64,000 bases of DNA, taken from contig NZ_CP145732.1 in the NCBI RefSeq assembly GCF_036884845.1, forward strand, positions 3,844,001 through 3,908,000. Reading direction: 5' to 3'. A program made the translations under genes and the position numbers. Below the pieces are notes generated by a model that was given only the letters and a program-made list of their open reading frames with translations, had not been told where the DNA came from and searched no databases. Shown in pieces: positions 8,280 to 17,607 of the stretch (position 1 is its first letter; each line of letters opens with the position of its first letter). Source of the stretch: Pseudomonas sp. MAG733B (GTDB lineage Bacteria; Pseudomonadota; Gammaproteobacteria; Pseudomonadales; Pseudomonadaceae).

Positions 8280-11200
8280 ATGCCCGAGTTTCCTGTTAGC
8301 CATACCCGCAATAACGTCTGGAACCCGCCGCTGGCTGCGGATTCAGCCCATTCATATCCCCGCCGACTTCAGCTTAGCGTCATCGTCGTGATCGCATTGA
8401 GCTCAGCCGATCCGGCCTTGGCCGTGGACTGCCCGGCGGGGCCGGTCTCGGTCAACGCCAGCGCCTGCACGGTGGTGCCTGCGACCACCATCACCGTCAC
8501 CAGCGCCGCTACACCCGGGCTCAGTGCAACCGGGGCAGGCGGGAACATCGTGGCCGATGGCATCAACGTTAACCTTGGCCCCGGAGCATTGCCTCGAAAC
8601 TTCATCGGCGCGCAGGCTCTGGGTGGAGGAACCATCAGTTTCAACGGCAGCACGATCACGACGGCTCAGATTGGTACGGGCCAAAGAGGCCTTGTCGCAG
8701 ACGGCGCCGGTAGCCTGATCAGTGCGACGGGCGCCACGATTACGCTAGGGCTCGGTGCAACGGCGGCCAGTGATTTGCTCGGCGTTGTCGCGCAGAACAG
8801 GGGTGCGGTGTTGTTGACCAACTCTGCGGTAACAACGCTGGGCGGGGCCAACGGGGTGGCCAATCATGGCCTGCAAGCGATCGGCGTGGGCAGCCGGATT
8901 ACCTTCAATGGTGGTTCGGTCAGTGCGCTGGGGCGCGGTTCCTTTGCTGCACTGGCAGACAGCGGCGCTGTCGTGACACTCCAGGGCGGCGCGCAACTGG
9001 GCACCACTGGCGCACAAATCGTCGCCGGTTCGCTCGGCAGCCACGCGGTTGTGGCACGAGGCAGCGGCAGCCAGGTCAACGGCACCGGAGTGACATTGAC
9101 CGCGACCGGCACCTTTGCCAATGGTGCGCGTGCGGAAGACGGCGGGGCAGTGACCCTTTCCGGCAGTTCGGTCAACACCAGTGGCGTGGGCAACAAGTTG
9201 ATCACCAACGTGCAGAACGCGGCCGCCATGGCCATATCCGGTGGCTCGATTCAGTTGAACGGCAACAGCACAGTCGTCACGTCCGGCCAATACAACCATG
9301 GCGTGATGGCCCAAGGCGCGGGTTCAAGCGCAACGGTGACCGATACCACGATCACTACCAACGGCAATGGCGCTGTCGGTGTGCGCGTAGCAGATGCAAC
9401 GGCCACCGTGACCAATACAAGCATTTTTACCAACGGTTCCGGTGCCATCGGCACCTGGGCTGAGGGCCCGGGCTCGACACTGAATATCACCAACAGTCAC
9501 ATCACCACACAAAGCAATGTCGCGCCCGCGGTACGTGCCAGCCTCGGCTCTATTGCGGCCATTACGGGCGGCACGATCACCACCAATGGCCTCGACTCCG
9601 CCGGGTTGTCGGCGGGAGGCGGCGCGAACCTTACCGCTACCGATGTCACCACACTGACCACCGGCAACGACAACGCGATGGGTGTCATTGCTGACGTCGA
9701 CGGGCTGATCACGCTCAATCGCGGGACGGTGACCACCACCGGCAGCCTGGTTCGGGCAGGCGCCCGACCGCATGCATTGGCTGCTCGGGGTAGCGGGGCG
9801 ACGCTGGTTGCCAACGGTACAGTCGCCCGCACCCAAGGCAACGATGGCATGGGCGTGGTGGCCGATGACGGTGGTTCGGTGAGGCTCAATGTTGATACCG
9901 CCAGTGGAGCCGGCGTGTCGGTCCGGACCGAAGGATTGCGCAGCATCGGTTTGTTTTCCGTCGTCGAGCAGGTCGGACCGCAGTTTCTCGCGGACATCAC
10001 CACCACCGGTGCCACAGTCGAGACGTTGGGCGCCAATGCCCACGGTGCGCTGGCCCAGCAAAACTTCCTGGCCGCTCCCGCCACGATCAATCTGAACACA
10101 ACTTCTGTCACCACCCGTGGCGCTGATGCAGTGGGGCTGAGGGCGGTGTCGGCGGGCAGCGTTGTCGCCAACAACAGTGTCGTGCTGACTCAAGGTGTCG
10201 CGTCCCATGGTGTGATGGCCAGAGACGCCCAAGGCGGACTGCGCAGTTCAATGACGGTGAACCAGACGTCCGTCACCACCTCCGGTGCTGTCGCACATGG
10301 TGCCGTCGCGCAAGCTGGTGGGCTGGTCACCGGCAACAATTCGACTATCACTGCCAGCGGCGCCGATGCTTCGGCGCTTTATGCCATGGGCGCCGCGGGA
10401 TTTGTCTCCAATGCCAATTTCAGCAACAGCGCCTTGAGCAACGCCAGCGGCGCGACCGTGGCTATCGGCGGCGTTGCCGATGTTTCGCTGACCAACACCA
10501 CGGTGTCAGGCAGCGGCCAATGGCTGCGCGTCGCCACTGCCGACAGTTTCGCGCCCTTGCCGCAACCGGCTGCGCCCATTACCGGCGTTCCCGACGTACC
10601 GGAATTCGACGAAGTGGCCGGGCCGCCGCCCGTTGCGCTGCCAACCCCTGGAGCAATTCCCACCAATGTTCCGGGTCTGGCGAACATCGTCGCTACCAAT
10701 TCAACGCTCACAGGCTCGGCATTGACCGATACCGGGAGCGTTTCCAACCTGACGTTGATCAACAGCACCTGGAACCTGACCGGCAACTCGAACCTGACTA
10801 CCCTGGTCAACGATCCCAGCCTGATCGACTTCTCGGCGCCGGTCGGCGGCGTGTTCAAGACACTCACCGTCAACACCTACAGCGGCGACGGCGACATCGC
10901 CCTCAATACCTTTCTTGAAGGGGATGGATCGCCTTCGGACAAATTGGTGATCGACAGCGGAACGGCAACGGGCAGCAGCCACCTGATCATTCGTAATGCT
11001 GCCGATGCCAGCGGCGTACTGGGTCGCGGCGCCTTGACCACCGGCAACGGCATCCAGGTGATTGACGCCGTCAATGGCGGCACCACTGCACCCGGCGCGT
11101 TTGCCCTTGGGGGGCCGGTGTATGCCGGTCCCTACGAATACACGTTGCATCGCTCCAGCACCGATAACAGCAACGAGCAGGCCTGGTATCTGCGCTCCAA

Positions 11201-12251
11201 CGTGGCACCCGACGGACCGTCTCCCGGCCCCGATCCCGAACCGGCGGTGCCCAATTTCCGCCCGCAAACTTCACTCTACGGTGCAGTGCCCGCGCTGGCT
11301 CTGGTCTACAGCCGCAGCATCATCGATACGCTGCATGAACGGGTAGGGGAGGAGCGCCGCTTGACCGGTGCCCCATTGCCAGCAGAAGACCAACAGGAAT
11401 ATGGCCCGTCACTGGGCTGGGGCCGGTTGATCTACCGCAGTGGTGAGCGCGAAAGCGATAACGGCCCCTTCGGCAATTCACCCGGCTACAACTATGACCT
11501 GAATGCTTTCCAGGTCGGCGTTGACCTGTATCGCAGTGAAGAAACCGACGGCAATACCGAACAGGCCGGTGTGTCCCTGGCCATCGGCAATATCAAAGGC
11601 GGTATCGATCATTACAACGGCGCCAATGCCGGTGAAGACGTATTACGCGCCTACAGCCTCGGCGGATACTGGACCCACTTCGACCCCGAAGGCTGGTATC
11701 TGGATACCGTGCTGCAACTCAATCGATTCGACATCGAAGCCAAACCCGGCAATATCGGAAAACTCAAGACAGACGGCTGGGGGTACACAGCGTCACTGGA
11801 AGGCGGTTATCCCTTTGAAGTCCGCAAAGACCTCTACATCGAGCCGCAAGCGCAAATCATCTATAGCTACGTGGAACTCGACGACAGCGATGACCTGGCC
11901 GCTGACGTGCGTTTCGAGGACGTCGATTCATTGATCGGGCGGCTGGGAGTGCGTATCGACAAGGACTGGTTCCGCGAAGACGACGATGGCAAGACCCGCC
12001 GCACCAACGGTTGGATTCGGCCGAGTATCTGGCATGAATTCAAGGGCGAGCCGAAGACCGAGTTTTCTTCAGCCAACGGCTTTGTGCCTTTCGAGGCCGA
12101 CATTGGCGGCACCTGGGGCGAGATCAATCTCGGGGTGGACTATCAGGCCAACGAACGCACCACGTTCTATGTGTCTGCCGGCTATCAACGTGCCTTTGAC
12201 GGCGAGAGCCACAGTTACGAAGGAATGCTCGGGGTCAAAGTGGCGTTCTAG
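8280..12251 (+). CDS. Large autotransporter (type Va secretion) with beta-helix passenger
   Basis: The 1323-residue protein has an extended N-terminus (about 25 polar residues) before a hydrophobic signal segment (LSVIVVIALSSADPALA, residues about 32-48). This layout is common in autotransporters. Residues about 50-900 are a Gly/Ser/Thr/Asn-rich passenger with imperfect repeats of about 40 residues containing T-T-G or T-x-T-N-G turns and 'GVMA/GVVA' strands, as expected for a parallel beta-helix. A Pro-rich linker lies near 755-795 and another near 970-990. The last about 300 residues are an aromatic-rich barrel ending in GVKVAF. GGAGCGAGGG precedes the ATG. It faces the same way as the MBL gene and may be co-regulated. 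Likely role is surface display or adhesion; no protease or lipase triad was noticed. Confidence 0.88.
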   Translation: MPEFPVSHTRNNVWNPPLAADSAHSYPRRLQLSVIVVIALSSADPALAVDCPAGPVSVNASACTVVPATTITVTSAATPGLSATGAGGNIVADGINVNLGPGALPRNFIGAQALGGGTISFNGSTITTAQIGTGQRGLVADGAGSLISATGATITLGLGATAASDLLGVVAQNRGAVLLTNSAVTTLGGANGVANHGLQAIGVGSRITFNGGSVSALGRGSFAALADSGAVVTLQGGAQLGTTGAQIVAGSLGSHAVVARGSGSQVNGTGVTLTATGTFANGARAEDGGAVTLSGSSVNTSGVGNKLITNVQNAAAMAISGGSIQLNGNSTVVTSGQYNHGVMAQGAGSSATVTDTTITTNGNGAVGVRVADATATVTNTSIFTNGSGAIGTWAEGPGSTLNITNSHITTQSNVAPAVRASLGSIAAITGGTITTNGLDSAGLSAGGGANLTATDVTTLTTGNDNAMGVIADVDGLITLNRGTVTTTGSLVRAGARPHALAARGSGATLVANGTVARTQGNDGMGVVADDGGSVRLNVDTASGAGVSVRTEGLRSIGLFSVVEQVGPQFLADITTTGATVETLGANAHGALAQQNFLAAPATINLNTTSVTTRGADAVGLRAVSAGSVVANNSVVLTQGVASHGVMARDAQGGLRSSMTVNQTSVTTSGAVAHGAVAQAGGLVTGNNSTITASGADASALYAMGAAGFVSNANFSNSALSNASGATVAIGGVADVSLTNTTVSGSGQWLRVATADSFAPLPQPAAPITGVPDVPEFDEVAGPPPVALPTPGAIPTNVPGLANIVATNSTLTGSALTDTGSVSNLTLINSTWNLTGNSNLTTLVNDPSLIDFSAPVGGVFKTLTVNTYSGDGDIALNTFLEGDGSPSDKLVIDSGTATGSSHLIIRNAADASGVLGRGALTTGNGIQVIDAVNGGTTAPGAFALGGPVYAGPYEYTLHRSSTDNSNEQAWYLRSNVAPDGPSPGPDPEPAVPNFRPQTSLYGAVPALALVYSRSIIDTLHERVGEERRLTGAPLPAEDQQEYGPSLGWGRLIYRSGERESDNGPFGNSPGYNYDLNAFQVGVDLYRSEETDGNTEQAGVSLAIGNIKGGIDHYNGANAGEDVLRAYSLGGYWTHFDPEGWYLDTVLQLNRFDIEAKPGNIGKLKTDGWGYTASLEGGYPFEVRKDLYIEPQAQIIYSYVELDDSDDLAADVRFEDVDSLIGRLGVRIDKDWFREDDDGKTRRTNGWIRPSIWHEFKGEPKTEFSSANGFVPFEADIGGTWGEINLGVDYQANERTTFYVSAGYQRAFDGESHSYEGMLGVKVAF

Positions 12252-12357
12252 CGTCGTCATTGGCGAATTGTCGTATCGCCCCCCCAAGCAGGGGAGTTCT
12301 GCGCAGGGCATGAACATCCGAGCATAGGGCTCACGCGCCCTGACAGGATTTTTGTGC

Positions 12358-13194
12358 ATGACGTCCATGACTGACTCCCCCTATGCCGCCTTGATCGGGC
12401 GTAGCGAACGAACGACCGAGCATTTGAGTGTCAGCCTGGCCAAGCGGATCGCGGCCACGCTGGGTGAATCGGCGCCAGCTTCGGGACAGACGCTGCCTGC
12501 CTTGTGGCACTGGGCATTTTTCCAGCCAGCAATGGAAGAAGAAGGCCTCGGGAACGACGGCCATCCAGCCCACAGCAGCCTTTTACCGGCGATCCAGAAT
12601 CGCAATCGGATGTGGGCGGGCGGACGTGTTGAGTTTCTTGAGGCTCTGCGTGTTGGCGTTGAAGCCACCCGAATCACAACCGTGCTGAAGATCGAAGAAA
12701 AAAGCGGACGCACCGGCTCACTGCTGTTTGCCACCCTGCGCCACGACTATGTGCAGGACGGGCGCCTGGCGATTCGCGAAGAGCAGGATATTGTCTATCG
12801 CGAGCCAACTCCGCCCAGACTTGCCAGCGGCGAAGCATTGCCCCTCGCGGGTTGGCAAGAGTCGATAACGCCCACGCCGGTCCTGTTGTTTCGCTACAGC
12901 GCGGTGACTTTCAACAGTCACCGCATCCACTACGACTGGCCGTATGTCACCGAAACCGAAGGTTACCCCGGCCCGGTGGTGCATGGACCACTCATTGCCA
13001 CGCTCAATCTGCGCGCCTTCTGCCGGGCGAACCCGCAAGCGCGGGTGCGGCACTTTGAGTATCGCGGCATTCGTCCGTTGATTTCGCCGCACCCCTTCAT
13101 CGTTGGCGGGCGCCTCTACGCGCCTGGCAGGGCTGAGTTGTGGGCCGGCAACGAGGCTGGCGTGGCGCAGCGTGCCGAACTGACTTTCGACTGA
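12358..13194 (+). CDS. ich: MaoC/FAS1-like hydratase, itaconyl-CoA hydratase candidate
   Basis: The 278-residue protein belongs to the mesaconyl/itaconyl-CoA hydratase group of double hot-dog proteins. The C-terminal half carries an NSHRIHYDWPY motif (hydratase-2-like) followed by VVHGPL. The N-terminal half contains WHWAFF and FLEALRVG, typical of the group. ATG at 12358 is chosen because AGGA lies 9 bp upstream (12345-12348). Downstream genes encode an acyl-CoA dehydrogenase, a class III CoA transferase and a citramalyl-CoA-lyase-like enzyme. That is close to the Pseudomonas itaconate catabolic set (ict-ich-ccl), in which this enzyme hydrates itaconyl-CoA to citramalyl-CoA. Assignment rests on this context; mesaconyl-C4-CoA hydratase is the alternative. 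Confidence 0.72.
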   Translation: MTSMTDSPYAALIGRSERTTEHLSVSLAKRIAATLGESAPASGQTLPALWHWAFFQPAMEEEGLGNDGHPAHSSLLPAIQNRNRMWAGGRVEFLEALRVGVEATRITTVLKIEEKSGRTGSLLFATLRHDYVQDGRLAIREEQDIVYREPTPPRLASGEALPLAGWQESITPTPVLLFRYSAVTFNSHRIHYDWPYVTETEGYPGPVVHGPLIATLNLRAFCRANPQARVRHFEYRGIRPLISPHPFIVGGRLYAPGRAELWAGNEAGVAQRAELTFD

Positions 13195-13249
13195 CTTTTC
13201 GTTCCTGGCTTTTGCCTTGCACCACAACAACAAGAATCGAGGAAAACCG

Positions 13250-14410
13250 ATGAACCGCAACAGTGACGAACTCAATGCGATCCGTGAAGGTGTGCGTGCG
13301 TTGTGCGCTGAATTCGATGCCGCTTACTGGCGTGGGATTGATGAGCAAAAAGGCTTTCCGGAAGCCTTCGTCGACGCATTGACCAAGGCCGGCTGGTTGG
13401 CGGCGATGATTCCGCTGCAGTACGGCGGCTCAGGATTGGGCCTTGCCGAAGCCTCGGTGATCCTGGAAGAAGTGAACCGTTGCGGCGGCAATTCCGGCAC
13501 GGTGCACGGGCAGATGTACAACATGTTCACCTTGCTGCGAAATGGCAGCGAAGCGCAAAAAAGCTACTACCTGCCCAAGTTGGCCAGCGGCGAACTGCGC
13601 CTGCAATCGATGGGCGTCACCGAGCCGACCACGGGCACCGACACCACCAAGATCAAGACCAGCGCCGTGCGCAAGGGCGACAAGTACGTGATCAACGGCC
13701 AGAAAGTGTGGATCTCGCGCATCCAGCATTCCGACCTGATGATTCTGTTGGCTCGCACCACACCGCTGGCCGACGTGAAGAAAAAGTCCGAGGGCATGTC
13801 GATTTTCCTCGTCGACCTGCGCGAAGCCATCGGCAACGGACTGACCGTGCAGCCGATTGCCAACATGGTCAATCACGAGACCAACGAATTGTTCTTCGAC
13901 AACCTGGAGATTCCGGCCGACAGCCTGATCGGCGAGGAGGGCAAGGGCTTCAAGTACATCCTTGATGGCTTGAATGCCGAGCGCACCCTGATCGCCGCCG
14001 AATGCATCGGTGACGGTCGCTGGTTCATTGAAAAGGCCAGCGCCTATGCCCGCGACCGGGTGGTGTTCGGCCGTCCAATCGGGCAAAACCAGGGTGTGCA
14101 GTTCCCGATTGCCGAGGCCCATATCGAAATCGAAGCCGCGGACCTGATGCGCTGGCGCGCCTGCGAGGAATACGACAGCGGGGTCAACGCCGGCGCCAGC
14201 GCCAACATGGCCAAATACCTGGCCGCCAAGGCGTCCTGGGAAGCAGCCAACGCGTGCCTGCAAACCCACGGTGGCTTTGGCTTCGCCTGCGAATACGACG
14301 TGGAGCGCAAATTCCGAGAGACGCGGCTTTATCAGGTTGCGCCGATTTCCACCAACCTGATTCTTTCGTATGTAGCCGAGCACTTGCTCGAGCTGCCGCG
14401 CAGCTTCTAG
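13250..14410 (+). CDS. Acyl-CoA dehydrogenase of the itaconate-type cluster
   Basis: The 386-residue flavoprotein has the full acyl-CoA dehydrogenase layout: an N-terminal helical domain, MGVTEPTTGTDT (FAD/substrate strand) in the middle, and FGRPIGQNQGVQFPIAEAH and THGGFGFACEYDVER in the C-terminal helical domain. GAGGAAA lies just upstream of ATG 13250, so the 11 in-frame codons before it are not used. An acyl-CoA dehydrogenase also accompanies the P. aeruginosa itaconate genes, but its substrate there is not clear to me. It lies 55 bp after the hydratase and 11 bp before the CoA transferase, so it is probably in one operon. Confidence 0.82.
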   Translation: MNRNSDELNAIREGVRALCAEFDAAYWRGIDEQKGFPEAFVDALTKAGWLAAMIPLQYGGSGLGLAEASVILEEVNRCGGNSGTVHGQMYNMFTLLRNGSEAQKSYYLPKLASGELRLQSMGVTEPTTGTDTTKIKTSAVRKGDKYVINGQKVWISRIQHSDLMILLARTTPLADVKKKSEGMSIFLVDLREAIGNGLTVQPIANMVNHETNELFFDNLEIPADSLIGEEGKGFKYILDGLNAERTLIAAECIGDGRWFIEKASAYARDRVVFGRPIGQNQGVQFPIAEAHIEIEAADLMRWRACEEYDSGVNAGASANMAKYLAAKASWEAANACLQTHGGFGFACEYDVERKFRETRLYQVAPISTNLILSYVAEHLLELPRSF

Positions 14411-14421
14411 GGGCCATAGCC

Positions 14422-15636
14422 ATGACTGATAAAACCCTGAATTTGCGCCCCCTCGATGGCATCACCGTTGTCAGCCTCGAACACGCCATTGCCGCGCCGT
14501 TTTGCACGCGGCAACTGGCGGACCTGGGTGCGCGGGTGATCAAGGTCGAACGGCCCGGCAGCGGCGATTTTGCCCGTGGCTATGACCAACGCGTGCGCGG
14601 CATGGCCTCGCATTTCGTCTGGACCAATCGCTCCAAGGAAAGCATCGCACTGGATCTCAAGCAACAGGAAGCTCAGGTCATTCTCGAGCAGCTATTGTAG
14701 CAAGCCGACGTGCTGGTGCAAAACCTGGCGCCGGGCGCTGCTGCACGCATGGGCCTGTCGTTCGAGGCATTGCATAAGGACTACCCGCAATTGATTGTTT
14801 GCGACATTTCCGGTTATGGCGAAGGCGGCACCTACGAAGACAAAAAGGCTTACGACCTGCTGATCCAGAGTGAAAGCGGCTTTCTCTCGGTCACTGGCAA
14901 TGGTGAGGAGGAGGGCATGGCCAAGGCTGGTTGCTCGATCGCCGACATTTCCGCCGGTATGTATGCCTACACCGGCATTCTCTCGGCACTGCTACTGCGG
15001 GATAAAACCGGGAAGGGCAGTCGAGTCGAAGTTTCGATGCTGGAAAGCCTGGTGGAATGGATGGGTTTCCCGATGTACTACGCCTTTGAAGACGCCACGC
15101 CGCCGCAGCGCACGGGTGCGTCTCACGCGACGATTTATCCCTATGGGCCATTCCCGTCAGGCGACGGCGGCACCGTCATGATCGGGCTGCAAAACGAGCG
15201 TGAGTGGGTGCAGTTCTGCGAGCAGGTGCTTCAGCGTCCCGAGCTGATCGCCGACGAGCGTTTTTCCGCCAACTTCAAACGCTCGGACAACCGTCAGGCC
15301 TTGCGCGCCATCATTGTCGAAGTGTTCGTCCAACTGGATGCCGCGACCGTCATCGAAAGACTCGATGCCGCGCAAATCGCCAATGCCCAGGTCAACGACA
15401 TGTCCGGCGTCTGGGAGCATCCGCAGCTCAAGGCGCGCAACCGCTGGACCGAGGTCGCCAGCCCGGTAGGCATCCTGCCCACACTGCTGCCACCGGCCAG
15501 CAGCAACGCGTTTTCACCCCGCATGGCGGCAGTACCGGGGCTTGGTCAACACAGCATCAAGTTGCTGATTGAATTGGGTTACAGCGCCATCGATATTCAA
15601 CGCCTGAGCGAAACAGGCATCGTCCAGAACGGTTGA
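14422..15636 (+). pseudogene. ict: CaiB/BaiF class III CoA transferase (itaconate CoA-transferase candidate) interrupted by an amber stop
   Basis: The frame from ATG 14422 encodes PLDGITVVSLEHAIAAPFCTRQLADLGARVIKVE, the family's N-terminus. It stops at TAG 14698-14700 (codon 93) and continues in the same frame for 311 more codons (QADVLVQNLAPGAAARMG ...) to the stop ending at 15636. Total length without the amber codon would be 404 residues, normal for the family, and no other disruption is seen. A single base change could create the stop from a sense codon such as GAG, CAG or TTG. As written, the enzyme that would attach CoA to itaconate is inactive unless the codon is suppressed, read through, or a sequencing error. 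The downstream half alone lacks the N-terminal CoA-binding fold. Confidence 0.85.
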
Positions 15637-15649
15637 GGGAGTGTTGTGT

Positions 15650-16462
15650 ATGTCCAGTCTGTTTGTTCGCACGGCGCTGTTTGTGCCGGGCAATCGTCCT
15701 GAACGGTTTGCCAAGGCGTTGGCCAGTGGTGCCGACGCGGTGATCATCGACCTCGAGGATGCCGTGCCCAGCGCGGAAAAAGCGGCGGCGCGCCAGCACC
15801 TGGCGCAGTTCATCCTGTGGAACAGGGACGTGCAGCTGCTGGTGCGGATCAACGCCACCGGCACCGTGGAACACGAAGCCGACCTTGAGGTGTGTCGTCA
15901 GCATCCGGACGTGGTCGGGATCATGTTGCCCAAGGCCGAGTCCGCCGCTCAGGTGAACCATGTCGCCACCAGCGGCAAAGCGGTCTGGCCCATCATCGAA
16001 AGTGCCCGGGGCATACTCGCGATCACCGAAATCGCCGCCTGCACCGGCGTCCGGCGCCTGACGTTCGGCGCACTCGATCTTGCGCTCGACCTGGGGTTGA
16101 AGGCTGGTAGTCCGGCCGCCGAAACCGTGTTCGACCAGACCCGTTTTGCGCTGCTGTTGCATTCACGGGTCAATGACCTGCAGCCGCCGCTGGACAGCGT
16201 CTATCCGAATTTCGAAGATGACACCGGGCTTGCCAACGCCATGCGACGTGGTCGCGATATGGGCATGGCCGGCGCCTTGTGCATCCATCCGCGTCAGGTG
16301 AATGTCGTGCACTCAGCCCTGGCGCCCAGCGCAGAAGAAAAAGCATGGGCACAGCGCATCGTCAGCGCGGCTGAGTCCGGAGAGGCAGCGTTCAAGGTTG
16401 ACGGGGAAATGGTCGACGCGCCGGTGCTGGGTCGAGCACGAAGGTTGTTGGCGATTAACTAG
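15650..16462 (+). CDS. ccl: HpcH/HpaI-family CoA ester lyase, citramalyl-CoA lyase candidate
   Basis: The 270-residue protein has CitE/malyl-CoA-lyase features: RTALFVPGNRPERF at the N-terminus, DAVIIDLEDAVP (metal-binding Glu/Asp), VRINATGT, and GALCIHPRQV near the C-terminus. Such enzymes cleave 3-hydroxyacyl-CoA esters; in itaconate catabolism (S)-citramalyl-CoA gives acetyl-CoA and pyruvate. ATG 15650 lies 9 bp after GAGGGA, which overlaps the stop of the CoA transferase frame, so the two are translationally close. It is the last gene of the operon and faces the convergent LysR gene. Confidence 0.8.
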   Translation: MSSLFVRTALFVPGNRPERFAKALASGADAVIIDLEDAVPSAEKAAARQHLAQFILWNRDVQLLVRINATGTVEHEADLEVCRQHPDVVGIMLPKAESAAQVNHVATSGKAVWPIIESARGILAITEIAACTGVRRLTFGALDLALDLGLKAGSPAAETVFDQTRFALLLHSRVNDLQPPLDSVYPNFEDDTGLANAMRRGRDMGMAGALCIHPRQVNVVHSALAPSAEEKAWAQRIVSAAESGEAAFKVDGEMVDAPVLGRARRLLAIN

Positions 16463-16487
16463 GTTGATCACAGCACGGCTGGCAGTC

Positions 16488-17339
16488 TCAAACGGGAGGA
16501 GCCAGACACTGGGCCAGAAACGTCATGACAGCCTGCACCGACGCGGTATGACGAATATCGTTGTGAGTCACCAGCCATACTTCGCGCTCTAACGCGGGGC
16601 CGGAAATGGCGGCAGGCTTCAGTGAATATTGTTCACCGAGAAAGTAGGGCAGTGCTGCAAGTCCGACACCTGCTTTCGCAGCCATGGCCTGAATGTTCAG
16701 ATCGTTGCTGCGTAGCAGGATTGGACGATCAGCGGCCTGTTTCAGCAGCCATACCTGCTGAGTGGTTTGTTCCATGCTTTCGTCATAGGCGATGAAGTTC
16801 AGTTGGTCGGCAGGCGTTCGATCCAGATAGTCGGCTGAACCATATAAGGCAAACGCAATGGTGGCGACTTTTCGGGCAACAAAGTCCGGCTCTGTGGGGC
16901 GACTCAAGCGAATGGCAACGTCCGCTTCCCGACGGGTGAGGGAGACGCTGCCAAGGTTGCCCAACAATTGCAAAGACAGTTGAGGATGTTCCCGACGAAG
17001 TTTCCCCAGATGCGGCGCGATCAATGAGCAGGCCAGCGCGGGTGGTGCGCTGACGGTCACCTCTCCGACTGCCCCGGCCTGACCTGCCAGCGCACTACGC
17101 TCCACGGCGAAGGATTCGACTTCCATGCGCTTGCCCAGTTTGGCAATACGCTCACCGTCCGCCGTCAGCTCATAGGACCTGGGGCGACGGTCTACCAGCT
17201 TCAGGTTCAGTGAAGCCTCCAGAGCGCTGATTCGCCTCGCTACCGTTGCGTGATCGACCTTCAACTTGCGCGCCGCTGCGGATAACGATTGTTCCTGGGC
17301 AAACACCGAGAAGTAGCGCAGATCTTCCCAATCAAACAT
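16488..17339 (-). CDS. LysR-family transcriptional regulator
   Basis: The 283-residue protein has an N-terminal winged HTH (FDWEDLRYFSVFAQEQSLSAAARKLKVDHATVARRISALE) and a LysR substrate-binding domain (AVRLSRP-like strand 'VAIRLSRPTEPDFVARKVA'). The ATG at 17339 is preferred over the GTG one codon earlier. It converges on the itaconate-type operon, 25 bp from its end. P. aeruginosa has a LysR gene (ripR) beside its itaconate genes, so a role in that regulation is plausible but not shown. The 265 bp upstream (17340-17607) carries no gene that I can support. Confidence 0.85.
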   Translation of the reverse strand: MFDWEDLRYFSVFAQEQSLSAAARKLKVDHATVARRISALEASLNLKLVDRRPRSYELTADGERIAKLGKRMEVESFAVERSALAGQAGAVGEVTVSAPPALACSLIAPHLGKLRREHPQLSLQLLGNLGSVSLTRREADVAIRLSRPTEPDFVARKVATIAFALYGSADYLDRTPADQLNFIAYDESMEQTTQQVWLLKQAADRPILLRSNDLNIQAMAAKAGVGLAALPYFLGEQYSLKPAAISGPALEREVWLVTHNDIRHTASVQAVMTFLAQCLAPPV

Positions 17340-17607
17340 CACATAACTCCTTCGTCGAGTCAGGGTGACTGCCTGTCACGTGGCAAACATCAGTTCTGGG
17401 CGCTGCACGATTGAGCGAACTTGCGATAACTGATCCGTTTCAGGCTACCCGCGGTCGTACTGTAGGTCATATGCGCCTCGACCACCTGGCACGCCGATGG
17501 ATCAGGTTCCCCAGTCACGCACACGTTCTATGCAATTTTGCACAAGCGCGTCATCACTTTTGCCTTTGTAGACGGGGACCAAATTGCCGCCGAGAAAGGG
17601 CGATGCT

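Noticed and set aside
14254..14700. Short open frame ending at the amber codon as an independent gene
   Set aside because: It begins inside the acyl-CoA dehydrogenase gene in another frame; the true start is ATG 14422 and the product is the first part of the interrupted CoA transferase.
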